DNA of 64,000 nt from the NCBI RefSeq assembly GCF_029852145.1, contig NC_079969.1:2790001-2854000 (forward strand), written 5' to 3'. The position numbers were made by a program, and so were the translations under genes. The notes beneath the pieces were generated by a model. It was not told where the DNA came from. It searched no databases and worked only from the letters and a program-made list of their open reading frames with translations. Shown here in pieces: positions 1 through 12,667 of this stretch. This DNA comes from Microplitis mediator (taxonomy: Eukaryota > Arthropoda > Insecta > Hymenoptera > Braconidae). Position 1 is the first letter of the stretch; each line of letters starts with the position of its first letter.

Positions 1-389
1 TTATAAATAAAATTTTATAGGGGAATTTCGATAAAAATTTTACTCAGAAAAATTTGCATTCGGAGAATTTTTATAAAATAAATTTTTATGGGGAATTTTA
101 ATAAATTTTTATTCATAAGAAATTCAATAAAATTTTTTAAAATTTTATTTGTGAGAAACCTTCAAATACGTCCATATAAATATATATATATATATATTTA
201 TATATTCAAGGATTGATGTCTAAAGAATGACGTAGAGTATTGGAGTTCAGGGCAAACCACAAAAAAAATAAATAATAAATACCACATTCTCTTTATTCAT
301 CTCAATAAAAAAACATAAATAATTTTCCTGAAAAAAGTAAAAAATAAAAAATGATCGGTGATAAAAATAATGCTGAGAAAAGAAGTGAG

Positions 390-890
390 CAAAGGAGTGA
401 AATAACCGACTCGGTAGGTTGTGCGTCGTACGGCTAAGCAGGATACGACATACGAGTGTTGTCGGTTATCCGCGTGCATGTGAGCCAGACTCGCGGGCGC
501 TCTAAGAGTGTGTGCTCCGTAAGTAGAGTCAGCATAAGCATCAGCAGCAGCCGCAGCCAAAGCATTGTCAGGGTGAACGCCGTCGCGAGTTCATTGACCG
601 TCTGACCATGAGCCGCGCCCCGTGTAAACATTTAACCCTTTGTTATTATTTTTTATTTATTTAAACTTGTCCGCGTACGCGGGTCATTGTCCTGAGTTTT
701 TAATTTTATGTCTGCTATTTTGAATATCAATAAATAAACAAATAAATGTTTTTTTTTAGCTACCAACAAGAACTTTAAGTGTGCTGCGATTTATCATTGA
801 AGGCGTTAACACCCACGCAACAACGGACAACCCCACAGGACCGGGGGGTGCTTCTCGTGTCTCGGGAGGAAGGTCAGGGCTCGTTCAAAA
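390..890 (+). promoter_or_regulatory. GC-richer upstream region, probable promoter/5' UTR of eIF4G2
   Basis: Two CpG-containing pockets (about 400-625 and 780-885) stand out from AT-rich flanks just upstream of the eIF4G2 coding start. In this base composition such pockets usually mark promoters or 5' UTR exons. I could not fix a transcription start or a 5' UTR intron. Open frames on the minus strand here (297-631) have low-complexity composition and no recognisable domain. Sequence 1-390 is simple AT-rich with nothing identifiable. Confidence 0.4.
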
Positions 891-1062
891 AAAATAACAA
901 AAAAAATACCTTGACTTTAAGACATTTTTAAAATAAGAAATAATATACATAAAATTTAAAAAAAAAAAAAAAAAAAAAAATAGAGATATAAGATAATAAG
1001 AAAAAAAAAATAAAATATTAAGAGATCGGCAGTAGAGTGTAAGAGTGAGACTAAAAAGTTCG

Positions 1063-4000
1063 ATGCCTTCCAGGGACGATAATCGCTCCCTATCCACTGA
1101 GCGACGCTGGATCCCTCCTTCAACTGTTAGACGCGATGCTTTCACCCCAGAAAACAGAAATGATTTCATCTTCCGCAAGGTGCGGGGTATCCTTAACAAG
1201 CTCACACCTGAAAAATTCGGCAAGCTGAGCAGCGACCTGCTCAAAATCGAACTTAATTCTGATGTTATTCTCAAAGGTGTCATTATACTGGTGAGCTGAG
1301 ACTTTATTTATTATTTTACCCATGATATCGATATATATCGAATTTTTAAAAATCGATATATTGGTTTTTTATTGCGATATTTAATTTAAACTTTGAATTT
1401 TAATTTTTTAATTTTTGTTATATTTTGGTTCGATATATCGAACTTTATACATCGATTATCGATTAGATTCGATTTATCGATTTTATTATTGTATATTCAT
1501 ATGAAACTTTTAATTTTAATTTTGGATTCTATTAATTTTTTCGTTCGATATATCGAACTTTGAATATCGATTATCGATTAGATTCGATGTATCGATTTTT
1601 TATTACAATTTTTACATTTACTAAACTCTTAATTTTGATTTTTTAATTTTTATAGTTTTGGTTCGATATATCGAACTTTGAAAATCGATTAGATTCGATC
1701 TATCGATTTCATTATTGTATATTTATATGAAACTTTTAATTTTAATTTTGGATTCTATTAATTTTTCGTTCGATATATCGAACTTTGAATATTGACTATC
1801 GATTAGATTCGATGTATCGATTTTTTATGTCAATTTCTATATTCACTAAACTTTTAATTTTGATTTTTAAATTTTTATGTTCTAGTTCGATATATCGAAC
1901 TTTAAATATTAACTATCGATTACATTCGATATATCAATTATCGATTAGATTCGATGTATCGATTTTTTATTACAATTTTTCTATCAACTAAACTTGTAAT
2001 TTTGATTTTTTAATTTTCATGTTTTGATTCGATACATCGAACTTTGAAAATCGATTGTCGATTAGATTCGATACATCGATTTCTCATTTCAATTTTTATA
2101 TTAAATTCTTCATTTTAATTTTTCCTTCTTTCAATTTTTTCTTTCGATTCATCGAGCTTTGAATATCGATTATCGATTAGCTTCGATGTATCGATTAACT
2201 AAACTGTAACTTTTAAATTAAATTTTTTTCATTCACTCAAAATTAAAAAATTTTCAAAATTGATGTATCGAATTTGAAATATCGATATCTCGATTAATTT
2301 CGAGATATCGATATTTAACTAAAATGCATAAATTAAAAAAAAAATAAAACGTAATTTTTAGATCTTTGATAAAGCCCTCGATGAGCCGAAATACAGTTCT
2401 ATGTATGCACAGCTGTGCAAGCGTTTATCCGACGAAGCGCCAAATTTCGAGTCACCAAAACCAACAGTCGACGGTCAGAAAGCTCAAAGTACCTTCCGTA
2501 TTTTACTTCTCAACAAGTGCAGAGACGAGTTCGAGAATCGGTCAAAAGCCAACGAGGCCTTCGAGAACCAAGATGACCTCATTCCCGAGGAGGAGGAGCG
2601 CCGGCAAATGGCCAAGCGTAAAATGCTCGGCAACATCAAGTTTATCGGCGAGCTCGGCAAGCTGGAGATCGTCTCCGAGTCAATCTTACATCGTTGCATC
2701 CAGCAGCTTCTCGTCGAGAAACGTCGCCGTGGACCCCGGGGGGACGCCGCCGAGGATATCGAGTGTCTGTGCCAGATCATGCGCACTTGCGGTCGAATCC
2801 TCGACTCCGACAAAGGCCAGTGTCTCATGGAGCAGTACTTCAAACGTATGATGTCACTCGCTGAAAACAGTGACCTCCCACTGCGCATACGTTTTATGTT
2901 ACGCGACGTAATCGAGTTACGTCGCGACGGTTGGGTCCCACGGAAAGCGACCTCAACTGAGGGCCCGATGCCCATCAACCAGATACGCAGCAACGACGAC
3001 GACCTTCTGACCTCCCAACAGGCCTCCCTACAGCGCAACCTTCAGTCCCAGTACAACAACCACCATCACCATCGCAACAACCGCGACGACTCAAGAATCG
3101 GCAACGACTTTCTCAGAAAAATCGCCCGTCCCGGAATGGTCGACATGGACATCGTCGGGTCCATACCCCTCACTCAGAGCTTCGGTATCTCGAATTCCTT
3201 TGCTGGGCCCAACGGGTTCTCGGGCGTCCCCCAACCTGGCGCTCCGGGTCAAGGTGGCGCCAACGTCGGGTACGGACGGCGCCCTCCCGGCAACTACTTT
3301 CCCAACCAACGACAGACTTATCCAAACAAACAGCAACACGCAGCCGCTAATTCCTTCAACAATAACGCGAACAAAGAGCAGTCACTCAGATTCAACAAGA
3401 ACAAGATGCTCATTGGCCATCCGGAAGAAGTATCACTGCGTCCAAGCACGACATCTATGCTCTTTAAGCAGACGACCATAAAACCTCTGCCGATAACCAA
3501 CGATCTGTTTCCCGCACGCACAGAGGCGCCACTGTTGAGAGCCACTACGCTCAAGACTCCGCCATTGATGCACAAGGACGCGGCCCCGATTGTAATTAAG
3601 CAGGGTCCGTTGGACAAGAGAGAGAAGGCCAGGGACCGCAAGGACAAAGGCCCCACGAAAGAGGAAATTGTCAAGAAGGTAAACGCGATGATGGACGATC
3701 TTAAAAATGTTGATGATATCAACCTCGGCGACGCCATGGCCCAGTTCAAGGACCTGAAGATTCCCGAGCGATTCATTCGCAACGCGATCGCGACCATTTA
3801 CGGGAACACGCTGGAGAGGGGGGACTCGGAGAGGGAGTTTGCGGTTAAGTTTGTTGCTGAGCTGAGGAAAGAGGGCGTTGTCCAGCCGGGGCACACCATG
3901 GACGGGTGGAAGGAGCTGGTGGCGGGAATCGCTGACAAGGAGAGCACGGTACCCTGTGTTGCGAGTCATGTCGCTAGTATCACGGGCAAGGCCATTGTCA

Positions 4001-6328
4001 ATAATCTTATGATGCTGCATGACTTGGCTGTTGTCACGGAAAATGGCGCCCACCATCCGCTATTTTTGCTGACCTTGCAGCAGCTACACAAGACACAGGG
4101 AAAGGCGGTGCTGACACAGATATTTAACGACAGCAAAGTTAACTTGATGAGCCAGCTGCCGGAGGCGGAGAAGACCAAGGAAAGATTGGGAACTATTCTT
4201 GAGGACAGGGAGCTCACTTTCCTGTATCCGTTGCTGAGGATCCAGGGAGATATGAGCAGGCAATTGGAGAGCGATCCTAGTCCAAATGCATTTTATAAAT
4301 GGATTAAAGATAAATTACATCCGGCACATCATGCTGATCCTGGTTTTATTAATGCTTTGATGACTGTTTTACTGCAATATATTACACGAGTAAGTAAAAA
4401 AAAAAAAAAAAAAAAATATTTCGATATATCGATTTTTTTTATCGATATATCGAACTTGATTATCGATTTATTTTTTAAAATTGATATATCGACTTTATAG
4501 TGATCGAAATATCGATTTTTTATCAATCGATCTATACAACTCGATTATAGATTCATTTTTTAAAATCGATATATCGAATGTATAGTGATCGATATATCGA
4601 TTTTTTATTGAACGATCTATAGAAGTCAATTATAGATTCATTTTTTTAAATTGATATATCGACTTCATAGTGATCGAACTTGATAATCGATTAATTTTAA
4701 AAAATTGATAAATCGACTTTATAGTGATCGATATATCGAATTTTTTATTAATCGATATATTGAACTCGATTATCGATTAATTTTGAAAAATTGATATGTT
4801 GATTTTATAGTGATCGATATATCGATTTTTTTATTACTCGATATATCGAACTTGATTATCGATTAATTTTACAAAATTGATATATCGACTGTATAATTAT
4901 CGATATATTAAAAAAATTGATGTATCGAATGTATAATAATCGATGTATCAAAAATTTCATATATCGAATTTTTCATCGATCGATTGGTCGATCTTGTGAT
5001 TAATCGGTATCTCAAACTTTTGATTGATCGATATATTAAACTTTCGATTATTGATTTATTGAAAAAAATTGACATATCGAATTTCCGGTGATCGATATAT
5101 CGAAAGGTTGATTTATTGAATTTATAATCGATGTATTCATGAAAAAAAAATTTTTTTTTTGTTTAGGAAACAACATTAGCGCCTGGTATCGATACAACAG
5201 TCGTACCAGACAAAACACTACAAGAAAAAGAACGTGGATTATTACAAAAATATACACGTGTACTCGAGTCATTTTTAGTAACAATCGATGCACAAGTAAC
5301 AGCCGTACATTCACTTCAAGTATTTTGTCTTTCGCATAACTTCCCGAAGGGCATGTTGCTCAGATGGTTCGTTGCGCTTTACGAACTGTCAATTATCGAT
5401 GAAGAGGCTTTCATTAAGTGGAAGGAAGATGTCACCGACGCTTATCCTGGCAAAGGACGTGCATTATTCCAAGTAATTATTATCATTATTTTTTATCTAC
5501 CATACAAATCAATCCAATGGCTTCGAATTTTATTCTAATTATGCTCGAAGGCCTTCATTACTTAGTCAATAATCACAGTAGTAATTTTTCTTTCTTTTTT
5601 TTTTCAAATATATCGAATTTGATATATCGAATTCTTAATTATCGATTTAAAAAAATCGATTATTTTATCGAATTTTTAATAATCAATGAGTCAAGGACGA
5701 ATATATCGAATTTAAAATAATCGACATTTTTGAAAGATCGATATATCGAACTTTCAATAATCGATCTTTGAATAAAATTCAATAAATCGAACTTTGATGA
5801 TCGATTCTAGAAAAAATCGATTAGTAAAAATTTAATGTATTGAATTTTATCAATCGATATATCGAACTTTCAATAATCGATATTTGACAAAAATCGATAT
5901 ATCGAACTTTCAATAATCGATATTTGACAAATATCGATATATTGAAATTTTGATGATCGATATTAGAAAAAATCGATTAGTTAAAATTTCATGTATTGAA
6001 TTTTGACAATCGATGTATCGAACTTTCAATAATCGATATTTGACAATCGATATCTCGAACTTCCAATAATCAATATTTGACCAAAATCGATACATCGAAC
6101 TTTTGATAATCGATACATTGAACTTTCATTAATCGATTGTTGAAAAATGTCGATATATCGAAATTTCGATAATCGATATTGAAAAAATCGATTTATGAGG
6201 AAAAAAAAGTTATTTTTATTTAAAAAATAAACTAATAAACAATTTTAATGAATTTTTAGGTAAATAGCTGGTTAACTTGGCTGGAGCAAGCGACGTCTGA
6301 GGAAGAAGAAGATGAAGGTGACAATTAA
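1063..6328 (+). CDS. NAT1: eIF4G2 / NAT1 / DAP5 (p97), translation initiation factor 4G-like
   Basis: Cytoplasmic scaffold for cap-independent and alternative initiation; related to eIF4G but lacking the N-terminal eIF4E-binding part. Coding exons are 1063-1290, 2362-4389, 5167-5472 and 6260-6328, joined at GT..AG sites with phase kept, giving 876 codons, close to the ~900 aa of the family. The MIF4G domain covers about residues 30-270 (FRKVRGILNKLTPEKF, then KMLGNIKFIGELGKL and ECLCQIMRT). An MA3 domain starts near residue 510 (KEEIVKKVNAMMDDL). The C-terminal W2/eIF5C-like domain covers about 690-870 and ends in VNSWLTWLE plus an acidic tail, the family signature. Between them lies a His/Asn/Gly-rich linker. 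The AUG at 1063 has a weak context (T at -3). An in-frame GTG lies at 1045, and this family is known to start at GUG, so the true start may be upstream. All three introns are filled by TCGATATATCGA-type repeats. Identification is very secure; the exact start is not. Confidence 0.96.
1322..2340. repeat. TCGATATATCGA-type array (eIF4G2 intron 1)
   Basis: Degenerate repeats of TTCGATATATCGA and ATCGATTATCGATTAGATTCGAT occupy almost the whole intron between coding exons 1 and 2. At least three longer sub-units of about 200 bp recur, each containing ATTAGATTCGATGTATCGAT, so there is higher-order duplication. Most individual units are palindromes. Confidence 0.9.
4413..5140. repeat. TCGATATATCGA-type array (eIF4G2 intron 2)
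   Basis: Repeats of atatcgacttTATAGTGATCGATATATCGA and relatives fill the intron from just after the donor (following a poly-A run) to near the acceptor. The period is irregular, around 50-90 bp for the long unit and 14-20 bp for the palindromic core. Confidence 0.9.
5600..6200. repeat. TCGATATATCGA-type array (eIF4G2 intron 3)
   Basis: Units of the form ATATCGAACTTTCAATAATC, about 40-45 bp apart, fill most of the intron before the last coding exon. The local variant differs from the arrays in introns 1 and 2, which suggests array-by-array homogenisation. Confidence 0.9.
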
Positions 6329-7120
6329 GAAGCCTTACCACCAATTGAATAAATAAATTAAATTAACAACAACAACAACAACAATTATCGAAGTAATGAA
6401 TGCTGGTACATTTCAATTTTTTCATACCAGAAATAATGAATGTAAGAAAAAAAAAAGAAAAAAAAACAAACAAACAAGCAATCGTCAGTTTTTCTTTTGG
6501 GTTGGAATCGAGGCAGTGTTTTTTTTTTTTTTTTTATGTGTCCGACATAAGAGTAACGTTTGAATCAAATAATAAAAACGATAAATAGATTAAACACAAA
6601 AAAAAAATAGAGGAAAGTGCATGCCAAAAGTCCAGCAATTTCTTTTTTTAGATCAATTAATTATCGTTTTCTTTATCCCTTTTTTTTTTTTTTTTTTTTT
6701 TTTTCTTAAGTAGCGCAATTGAAGAAAAATTTGTTTGTAATTTTAATTTGTAAACAATTAGTTGTCTTTAATTAATTAATTAATTAATTATTGATTATTA
6801 TGATTATAATTATTTTTTGTGTCTAGTATTTTGTCTTTTTTTTGTACGTCAATTTATTTGTCGATTAATTGAAACAATTAGTTAATTTATTAATTGATTG
6901 TTTTTATTAATTTTAGTAAATGTTAATTCTGTGTATCTTTTACAAAAAAAAAATTATATATATAAAAAAAAAAGTTAAAAAAAATAGCAAAATATTCAAT
7001 AAAAGTAAAAAAAAATTGATAAACAAAAAAAAATGAAGCGTAAAAAAAATAATTGAATAAAAAATCGAACAATCGTAAGATTAAAAAAAACAAAAATAGT
7101 CAAATAATTCAATTAAAAAA
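6329..7120 (+). other. eIF4G2 3' UTR / AT-rich 3' flank
   Basis: Non-coding AT-rich sequence after the eIF4G2 stop. Candidate AATAAA polyadenylation signals lie close to the stop (around 6347-6357) and again near 7000. Poly-T and poly-A runs occur at 6510-6532 and 6678-6705. No other gene is seen. Confidence 0.5.
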
Positions 7121-8005
7121 AAAAATTTTAGTTCGATATATCGATTGTTAAATTCGATAAATCGATTTTATGAATAAATCGATTATTAAACTTTCAGTGT
7201 ATCGGTTGTTAAAAATTTGATATATCGAACTTGGTATTATCGATGTTCTTTAAATCTATTATTTAATATCGATATATCGAACTATGTGAGTTTCGATGTA
7301 TCGATTTTTTTATAAATGTCGATACGTCAATTTTTTTTTAATATATCGATTATTTAATTTGAATTCCGCGATTTTTTAATAGATCGTTTATTAGATACTT
7401 CATATCTCGAAACGTAAATAATCGATTCTTGATTTTTCTTTATCGACTGTTTATAAGTCGAAATATCGATGTGTTGATCGATTAGTAAAAAGTCGATGTA
7501 TCGAACTTTAAATTTCGAGATATCGATATCTTAAATTTTATCTTCGATGTATCGAACTTGATCATTTTAATAAATCGATATCTCAAATTTTCAAACTTCG
7601 ATTTATCGAACTTCAAAATTTTGGTATGTCGATATCTCGAAGTTTAAAACTTCGATATATTGATATCTCGAATTTTCAAGTATCAATATATCGATCTTTA
7701 AAACTTTGTAATATCAAAACATCTCTAACTTTAAAATCTCGATATCTCGAAATTAAAAACTTCGATATGTCAATATCTCGAATTTCCAAATCTCAATATA
7801 TCGACCTATCAAACTTCATTATATCGAAACATCTCTAACTTCAAAATATCGATATCTCTAACTTCAAAATTTCGATATATCGATATCTCGAATTTTGTAA
7901 TTTCATTATGTCGATCTTCATACCTTCATAATATCGAAACATCTCTAACTTCAAAATTTCGATATCTCGAAACTAAAAATTTCGATATATCGATTTAAAC
8001 TCGAT
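7120..8005. repeat. TCGATATATCGA-type array downstream of eIF4G2
   Basis: Array of palindromic TCGATATATCGA cores. Towards the right end it shifts to a variant rich in TCGATATCTCGAA, about 55 bp apart (7560-7990). Confidence 0.9.
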
Positions 8006-8712
8006 TTTTTTTTTAATTGTAAATTTTTTTTTCTCTTCACTAAAATAATTAAAATTAATAATTAACAATTAAATAATAACATTAATATTAATAATAATAA
8101 AACTGGTGTAATTTATTATAAAAAAAAAAGCAAACAATTGTAATTTTAACTTTTAATTTATCTTAATTAGTATAATTATTAATTATTAACATTAATCAAC
8201 CAATCAATCAACTCTAAAAAATCAATATTAATTATTAATTAATAATAACAATAACAACAAAATCATATCCTTTTTCATTCTTCCCTTTGATTTTTATTCA
8301 TCAGTCTCCCACTCATTAATCAACAAAAAAAATTAAAAAAAAAATTTATTTGTCGGACCGTCAGCCCGGCGCTCAATTGTAAAAATAACAAATGATCATT
8401 AACTAGTGCAATAATTATTCATTTATTTCTCTATGACTTTGATAATCATTAATTTAAATTTTTTAATCGACAGTTTAATTAATTATGTATATAATTTATT
8501 TTTATTTAATTTAATTTTTTTTTGTTAAACGCCGGGCTGGGGAGTTTGAAAAAAAAAAAAAATAGTTTAATTTAATAAAAAAAAAATCGTATAGAAACTC
8601 AAAGACTTTGTATCCAAACAAAAAAAATAAACATAAATAAAAAAAAAAAATTATTCTTTTTTTTTTAAATTGTAGGAATTTATGAATGTTGTAGTTAAAA
8701 AAAATAAAAAAC

Positions 8713-8734
8713 AGTTTAGGTCTAGACCTAAACT
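8713..8734. other. Perfect 22-bp palindrome
   Basis: A perfect inverted repeat centred on TCTAGA, with inner part TTTAGGTCTAGACCTAAA, sits in otherwise AT-rich sequence downstream of eIF4G2. About 185-350 bp upstream, the complementary GC-rich segments AGCCCGGCG (near 8364) and CGCCGGGCT (near 8530) could also pair. Function unknown. Confidence 0.6.
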
Positions 8735-8939
8735 AGGAGTAATTATTATTTAATATTTTAATTATAAGCTCTGCGATTTGTTTTATTTAAATTTACTTAT
8801 GATTTATTTGTTTGAGAAAAATGATGTATGAATGTCAAGGTATTTTTTTTTTAATTGAATAAAAATAAATTTAAGTTACGAAATCTGTTTTTTTTTATTT
8901 ATAAAATATGAAAATGCAAATCCTTTCTTGGTGTTCAGC

Positions 8940-10010
8940 AGACAGTTTGGAGTAGAATGAGTACCCACATCGATATGTTTTAAGAAAAAAATTTTTCGGG
9001 GAATGTACGAGGTGCAATGCGAGTCTTACTCATTACCGGAAGTACGTAATTAAAATTTGACTTCAGGGATGTATAGAGCTTTCAATTCTGAGTTAAATGA
9101 GTACCCACATCGATATGTTTTAAAAAAAAAAATTTTTGGGGAATGTACGAGGTGTAATGCGAGTCTTACTCATCACCGGAAGTATGTATTTGAAATTTGA
9201 CTTCAGGAATGTATAGAACTTTAAATTCTGAGTTAAAAGAGTACCCACAAGCCATAGTTTAAAAAAATAAGTTTCTACTCAAAAATGTACGAGATGCAAT
9301 GAGGCTCATACTCATTACCGGAAGTACGTTATTAAAATTAGACTTCGGGGATGTGTAGAGCTTTTAATTCTGAGTTAAATGAGTACCCATATCGATATGT
9401 TTTAAAAACAATGTTTTTGGGGAATGTACGAATGCAAGTCTTACTCATTACCGGAAGTATGGATTTGAAATTTGACTTCGGAACTGTAAAAGGCTTTGAA
9501 TTGTGAGTTAAATGAGTACCCACAACCCGCAGTTTCAAAAAATTAATTTTTTATCAAAAACGCTGGAGGTGAAAACTTGACCCCATTCATTCAAAAATGA
9601 AAATACTTAAATTTTGACTTCAGGGGGTCGTAGAGAATGGAATTTCCTGTAAAATAAGTACCCACAACCCAATGTTTCAAAGAACTATTTTTTTACCAAA
9701 AACGCTGGAGATTAAATGTTGACTCTACTGATTAAAAAATAAAAATAATCAAATTTTGACTTCAGAGGCGTATAGAGCTCAGAATTCTGAGTTAAATGAC
9801 TACCCACAACCCGGAGTTTCAAAAAATTAATTTTTTATAAAAAACGCTGGAGATTAAAATTTGACCCCATTCATTCAAAAATGAAAATACTTCAATTTTG
9901 ACTTCAGGGGGTTGTAGACAATAAAATTTCCTATCAAATGAGTACCCACAAGCCAGTAGTCAAAAAATAAATTTCTCATGACCACTTTACCCCAAAATAA
10001 AAATTTTAAA
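8940..10010 (+). repeat. 140-bp tandem satellite with GAGTACCCACA core, eight units
   Basis: Eight head-to-tail units carry the core GAGTACCCACA (or a one-base variant) at 8959, 9099, 9239, 9381, 9514, 9657, 9799 and 9940, a 133-143 bp period. The first four share AATGTACGAGGTGCAATG and ACTCATTACCGGAAGTA. Units 5-8 drift to a related form containing AAAACGCTGGAG. All units point the same way, unlike the inverted pairs of the same core found right of 38 kb. Confidence 0.92.
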
Positions 10011-10940
10011 AATTGACCTGCTGTCAAAATTTATGAAACTCGAGCTCTTATATAAATACATAAAAAATTATCTTATCAGTGATGAAATAAATAATATTCA
10101 TTTATTTATTCAATTTTTAATATCTGTAACATCGAGGACAATTATAACATAATTATTTATATATAATTAATAATAATAATAGTAATCATAATTATAATTA
10201 TAATCATAAATTCATATATTTATATAATTTTTTTTTTTCATATTTTTATGACCGGATCCACTCAGCTCAATAAATCTACAGTAACACTGGAAGGTACATA
10301 CAATTTAATTACTTGCATTACATGTTGTCGTTATCAGTGATAAGTGATATATATTTATATATATATAATATATATATGTATAGTTAGTAATCTCTCCCCT
10401 ACGCTTATTTAGTGCAGCTCCAGAATCTAAACGTCTAGTCTAAATTATAATCTAGCACGCGGTCACTCACTCGCGTGCTCGTCCTCAGTCGCGCGAAAAA
10501 TTCAAACTCACTCGCGTTAAAAAAAAAAAAATAATATTCTATATACTTAGATCGATTATATATGTGGTATTTAACTAGTACGTGTACATTCCGAAGATTA
10601 TTGTTATTATTATGATTATTTTATGTACATTATAAACGCACTAGAGTAATCGATTAAATTTAAATTTTAATTTTAAATGAAATAAATTTGGGAGAGGAAC
10701 GAACGAGCTTCAGATAATTTAAGTCAATTCGTAAAGCTAGAGATCAAATTGTTTTTTTGCTGGTTTATTTTTATTTTGGAAGGAGAAAATGCCGGTTACG
10801 ATTTAGAGATAGTGAGCTGGAGTAATTGCTGGTGGTACTAAAGGTCGAGTATGACTTCGTTTTATTTTCTTTTATTTTAAATAAATTTTTTTAAAAATGT
10901 TTATTAGCAGCTCCATTGTAATAAACACTTTTAATTCTAT
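10011..10940. other. Intergenic AT-rich segment with one GC pocket
   Basis: No gene found. A short GC-richer pocket at about 10440-10515, with several CGCG and CACTCGCG motifs, stands out and could be an unannotated 5' exon, an enhancer or a distal 3' UTR. Otherwise there is AT-rich simple sequence, including a short TA microsatellite near 10350-10380. Confidence 0.35.
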
Positions 10941-11290
10941 TTATTTAATCGATAATTTTTTTTTCGATATATCGATTTTTTGGAGTTCGATATATCGATT
11001 GTTGAAATTCGATTGTTTATTTTTTGAGACTGATAAAGTGATTTTTTCTTCATTTCTCATATCGAAACTTGAAGTTCGATTATTCGATTATTTAAACTTC
11101 GATATATCGATTTTAATAGTTCGATGTATCGATTATCCAAACTTCGAAATATCAAATTTAGTTGGTAAATATATCGATTATTTAAATCGATTTTAGTCAT
11201 TCAATTAATCGATTATTTGAATTTCGATATATCGATTTTAGTAGTTCAATGCATCGATTTCTTAAATTTCGATACATGGACTGTATTCAT

Positions 11291-11337
<47 letters not shown>

Positions 11338-11870
11338 CAAACTTTGATATAACGATTTTATTCAGTCGATACATCGATCATTTCAAAATCGATTCTAGTC
11401 ATTCGATTGATCGATTGTTTAACTATCGATGTATCGACTTTCAAATGTAATTATATAAATTTTTTTTAATATCAGATATTAGTATTAATGCTTCGATATA
11501 TCGATCTTACAGCTTCGATCCATCGATTTTAAAACTTCGATGTATCGATTTTAAAATGTCGATATATTAATTTTTTAATTATTATTAACCATCGATTATC
11601 ATGAAAAATAATCGATATGCAATTCGATGTATCGATTTTGAAACTTCGATATATCGATCTCAAAATTTCGATATATCGATTTTTTAATTTTTATCGATTA
11701 TTCTGATCGCTATCGTGAAAAATAATCGATATGCAATTCGATATATCAATCTCAAAATTTCGATATATCGAATTTTAAATTTTTATTCTCAATTATTATC
11801 AATATTATCACTAAAAATAATCGATTTTTAAATTTCGATATATCGATCTTCAAATTTCGATACCAATTTA
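10941..11870. repeat. TCGATATATCGA-type array with embedded TA microsatellite
   Basis: Array of TTCGATATATCGATT units between eIF4G2 and Vha16, interrupted at about 11294-11332 by a TA dinucleotide run. The open frames across it are by-products of the repeat. Confidence 0.9.
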
Positions 11871-12667
11871 TTTGAATCTCGCTCTGTACTCAAAATTCAA
11901 TGGAATGTACAATGCAAATTATTTCTTTTATTTTCAATCCGTCATTAATATTTATTTTAATCAATTTTATTAATTTACATTAACATGACATAATGAACCA
12001 ATTAATCATCAAAAATTAATTACTGGCCTCCGTAATTAATTTCATCAATTAATTATTATTTCAAATAAATGATATAATCAAATTCATTATGTCAAGCCTC
12101 TCAAATTGACTTAATACTATCATACATTCATTAATTATTAATCATTAATTAAAATTAAAATTAAAAAAAAAAAAAAAAAAAATTAATTTCTAATAATTTT
12201 TTTTTTCTTCACATTTAGAGAATTTATAAATTTCTATTAATTAAATTTACATGTAATACAATTATTATTTTATTTTAATTGTGCTAAATATATTAATTAA
12301 TTGATTAATCAATCAATCAATTAATTAATTTAAAAAAAAGAATTTTTTTTTACAGTGGCCTGATTTGTGACAAAATATTTTTTAATATTAAAATTAAAAA
12401 AAAAAATTTAATAATAATAATAACGATAATTAAAATTAATGCCGCCTGTTTAATTGGTAATTAAAAAAATATCTACATGGGAATTATAAATTTACAATCG
12501 ATAATTATTTAAAAATTATTGTAATTCGATCACTGGAAATAATATCGGATATGAGAGCGACGGTATCAGCGTCGAAAATAATTTTTTTAGTTGATGGTTA
12601 CTGTTACTGTTATTGTTTTTTTTTTCTTTGAGATGTAGACCAGGCGGCAGTAAGCGGGTTTGGATAA
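11871..12667. other. AT-rich 3' flank of Vha16
   Basis: Low-complexity AT-rich sequence with TTAATTAA runs between the repeat array and the Vha16 stop. It presumably contains the Vha16 3' UTR on the minus strand. No gene or RNA was recognised. Confidence 0.4.

Noticed and set aside
297..631. Minus-strand frames of 65 and 87 codons at the left edge
   Set aside because: Leu/Thr- or Ala-rich composition follows from the GC pocket; no domain, and best read as the eIF4G2 promoter region.
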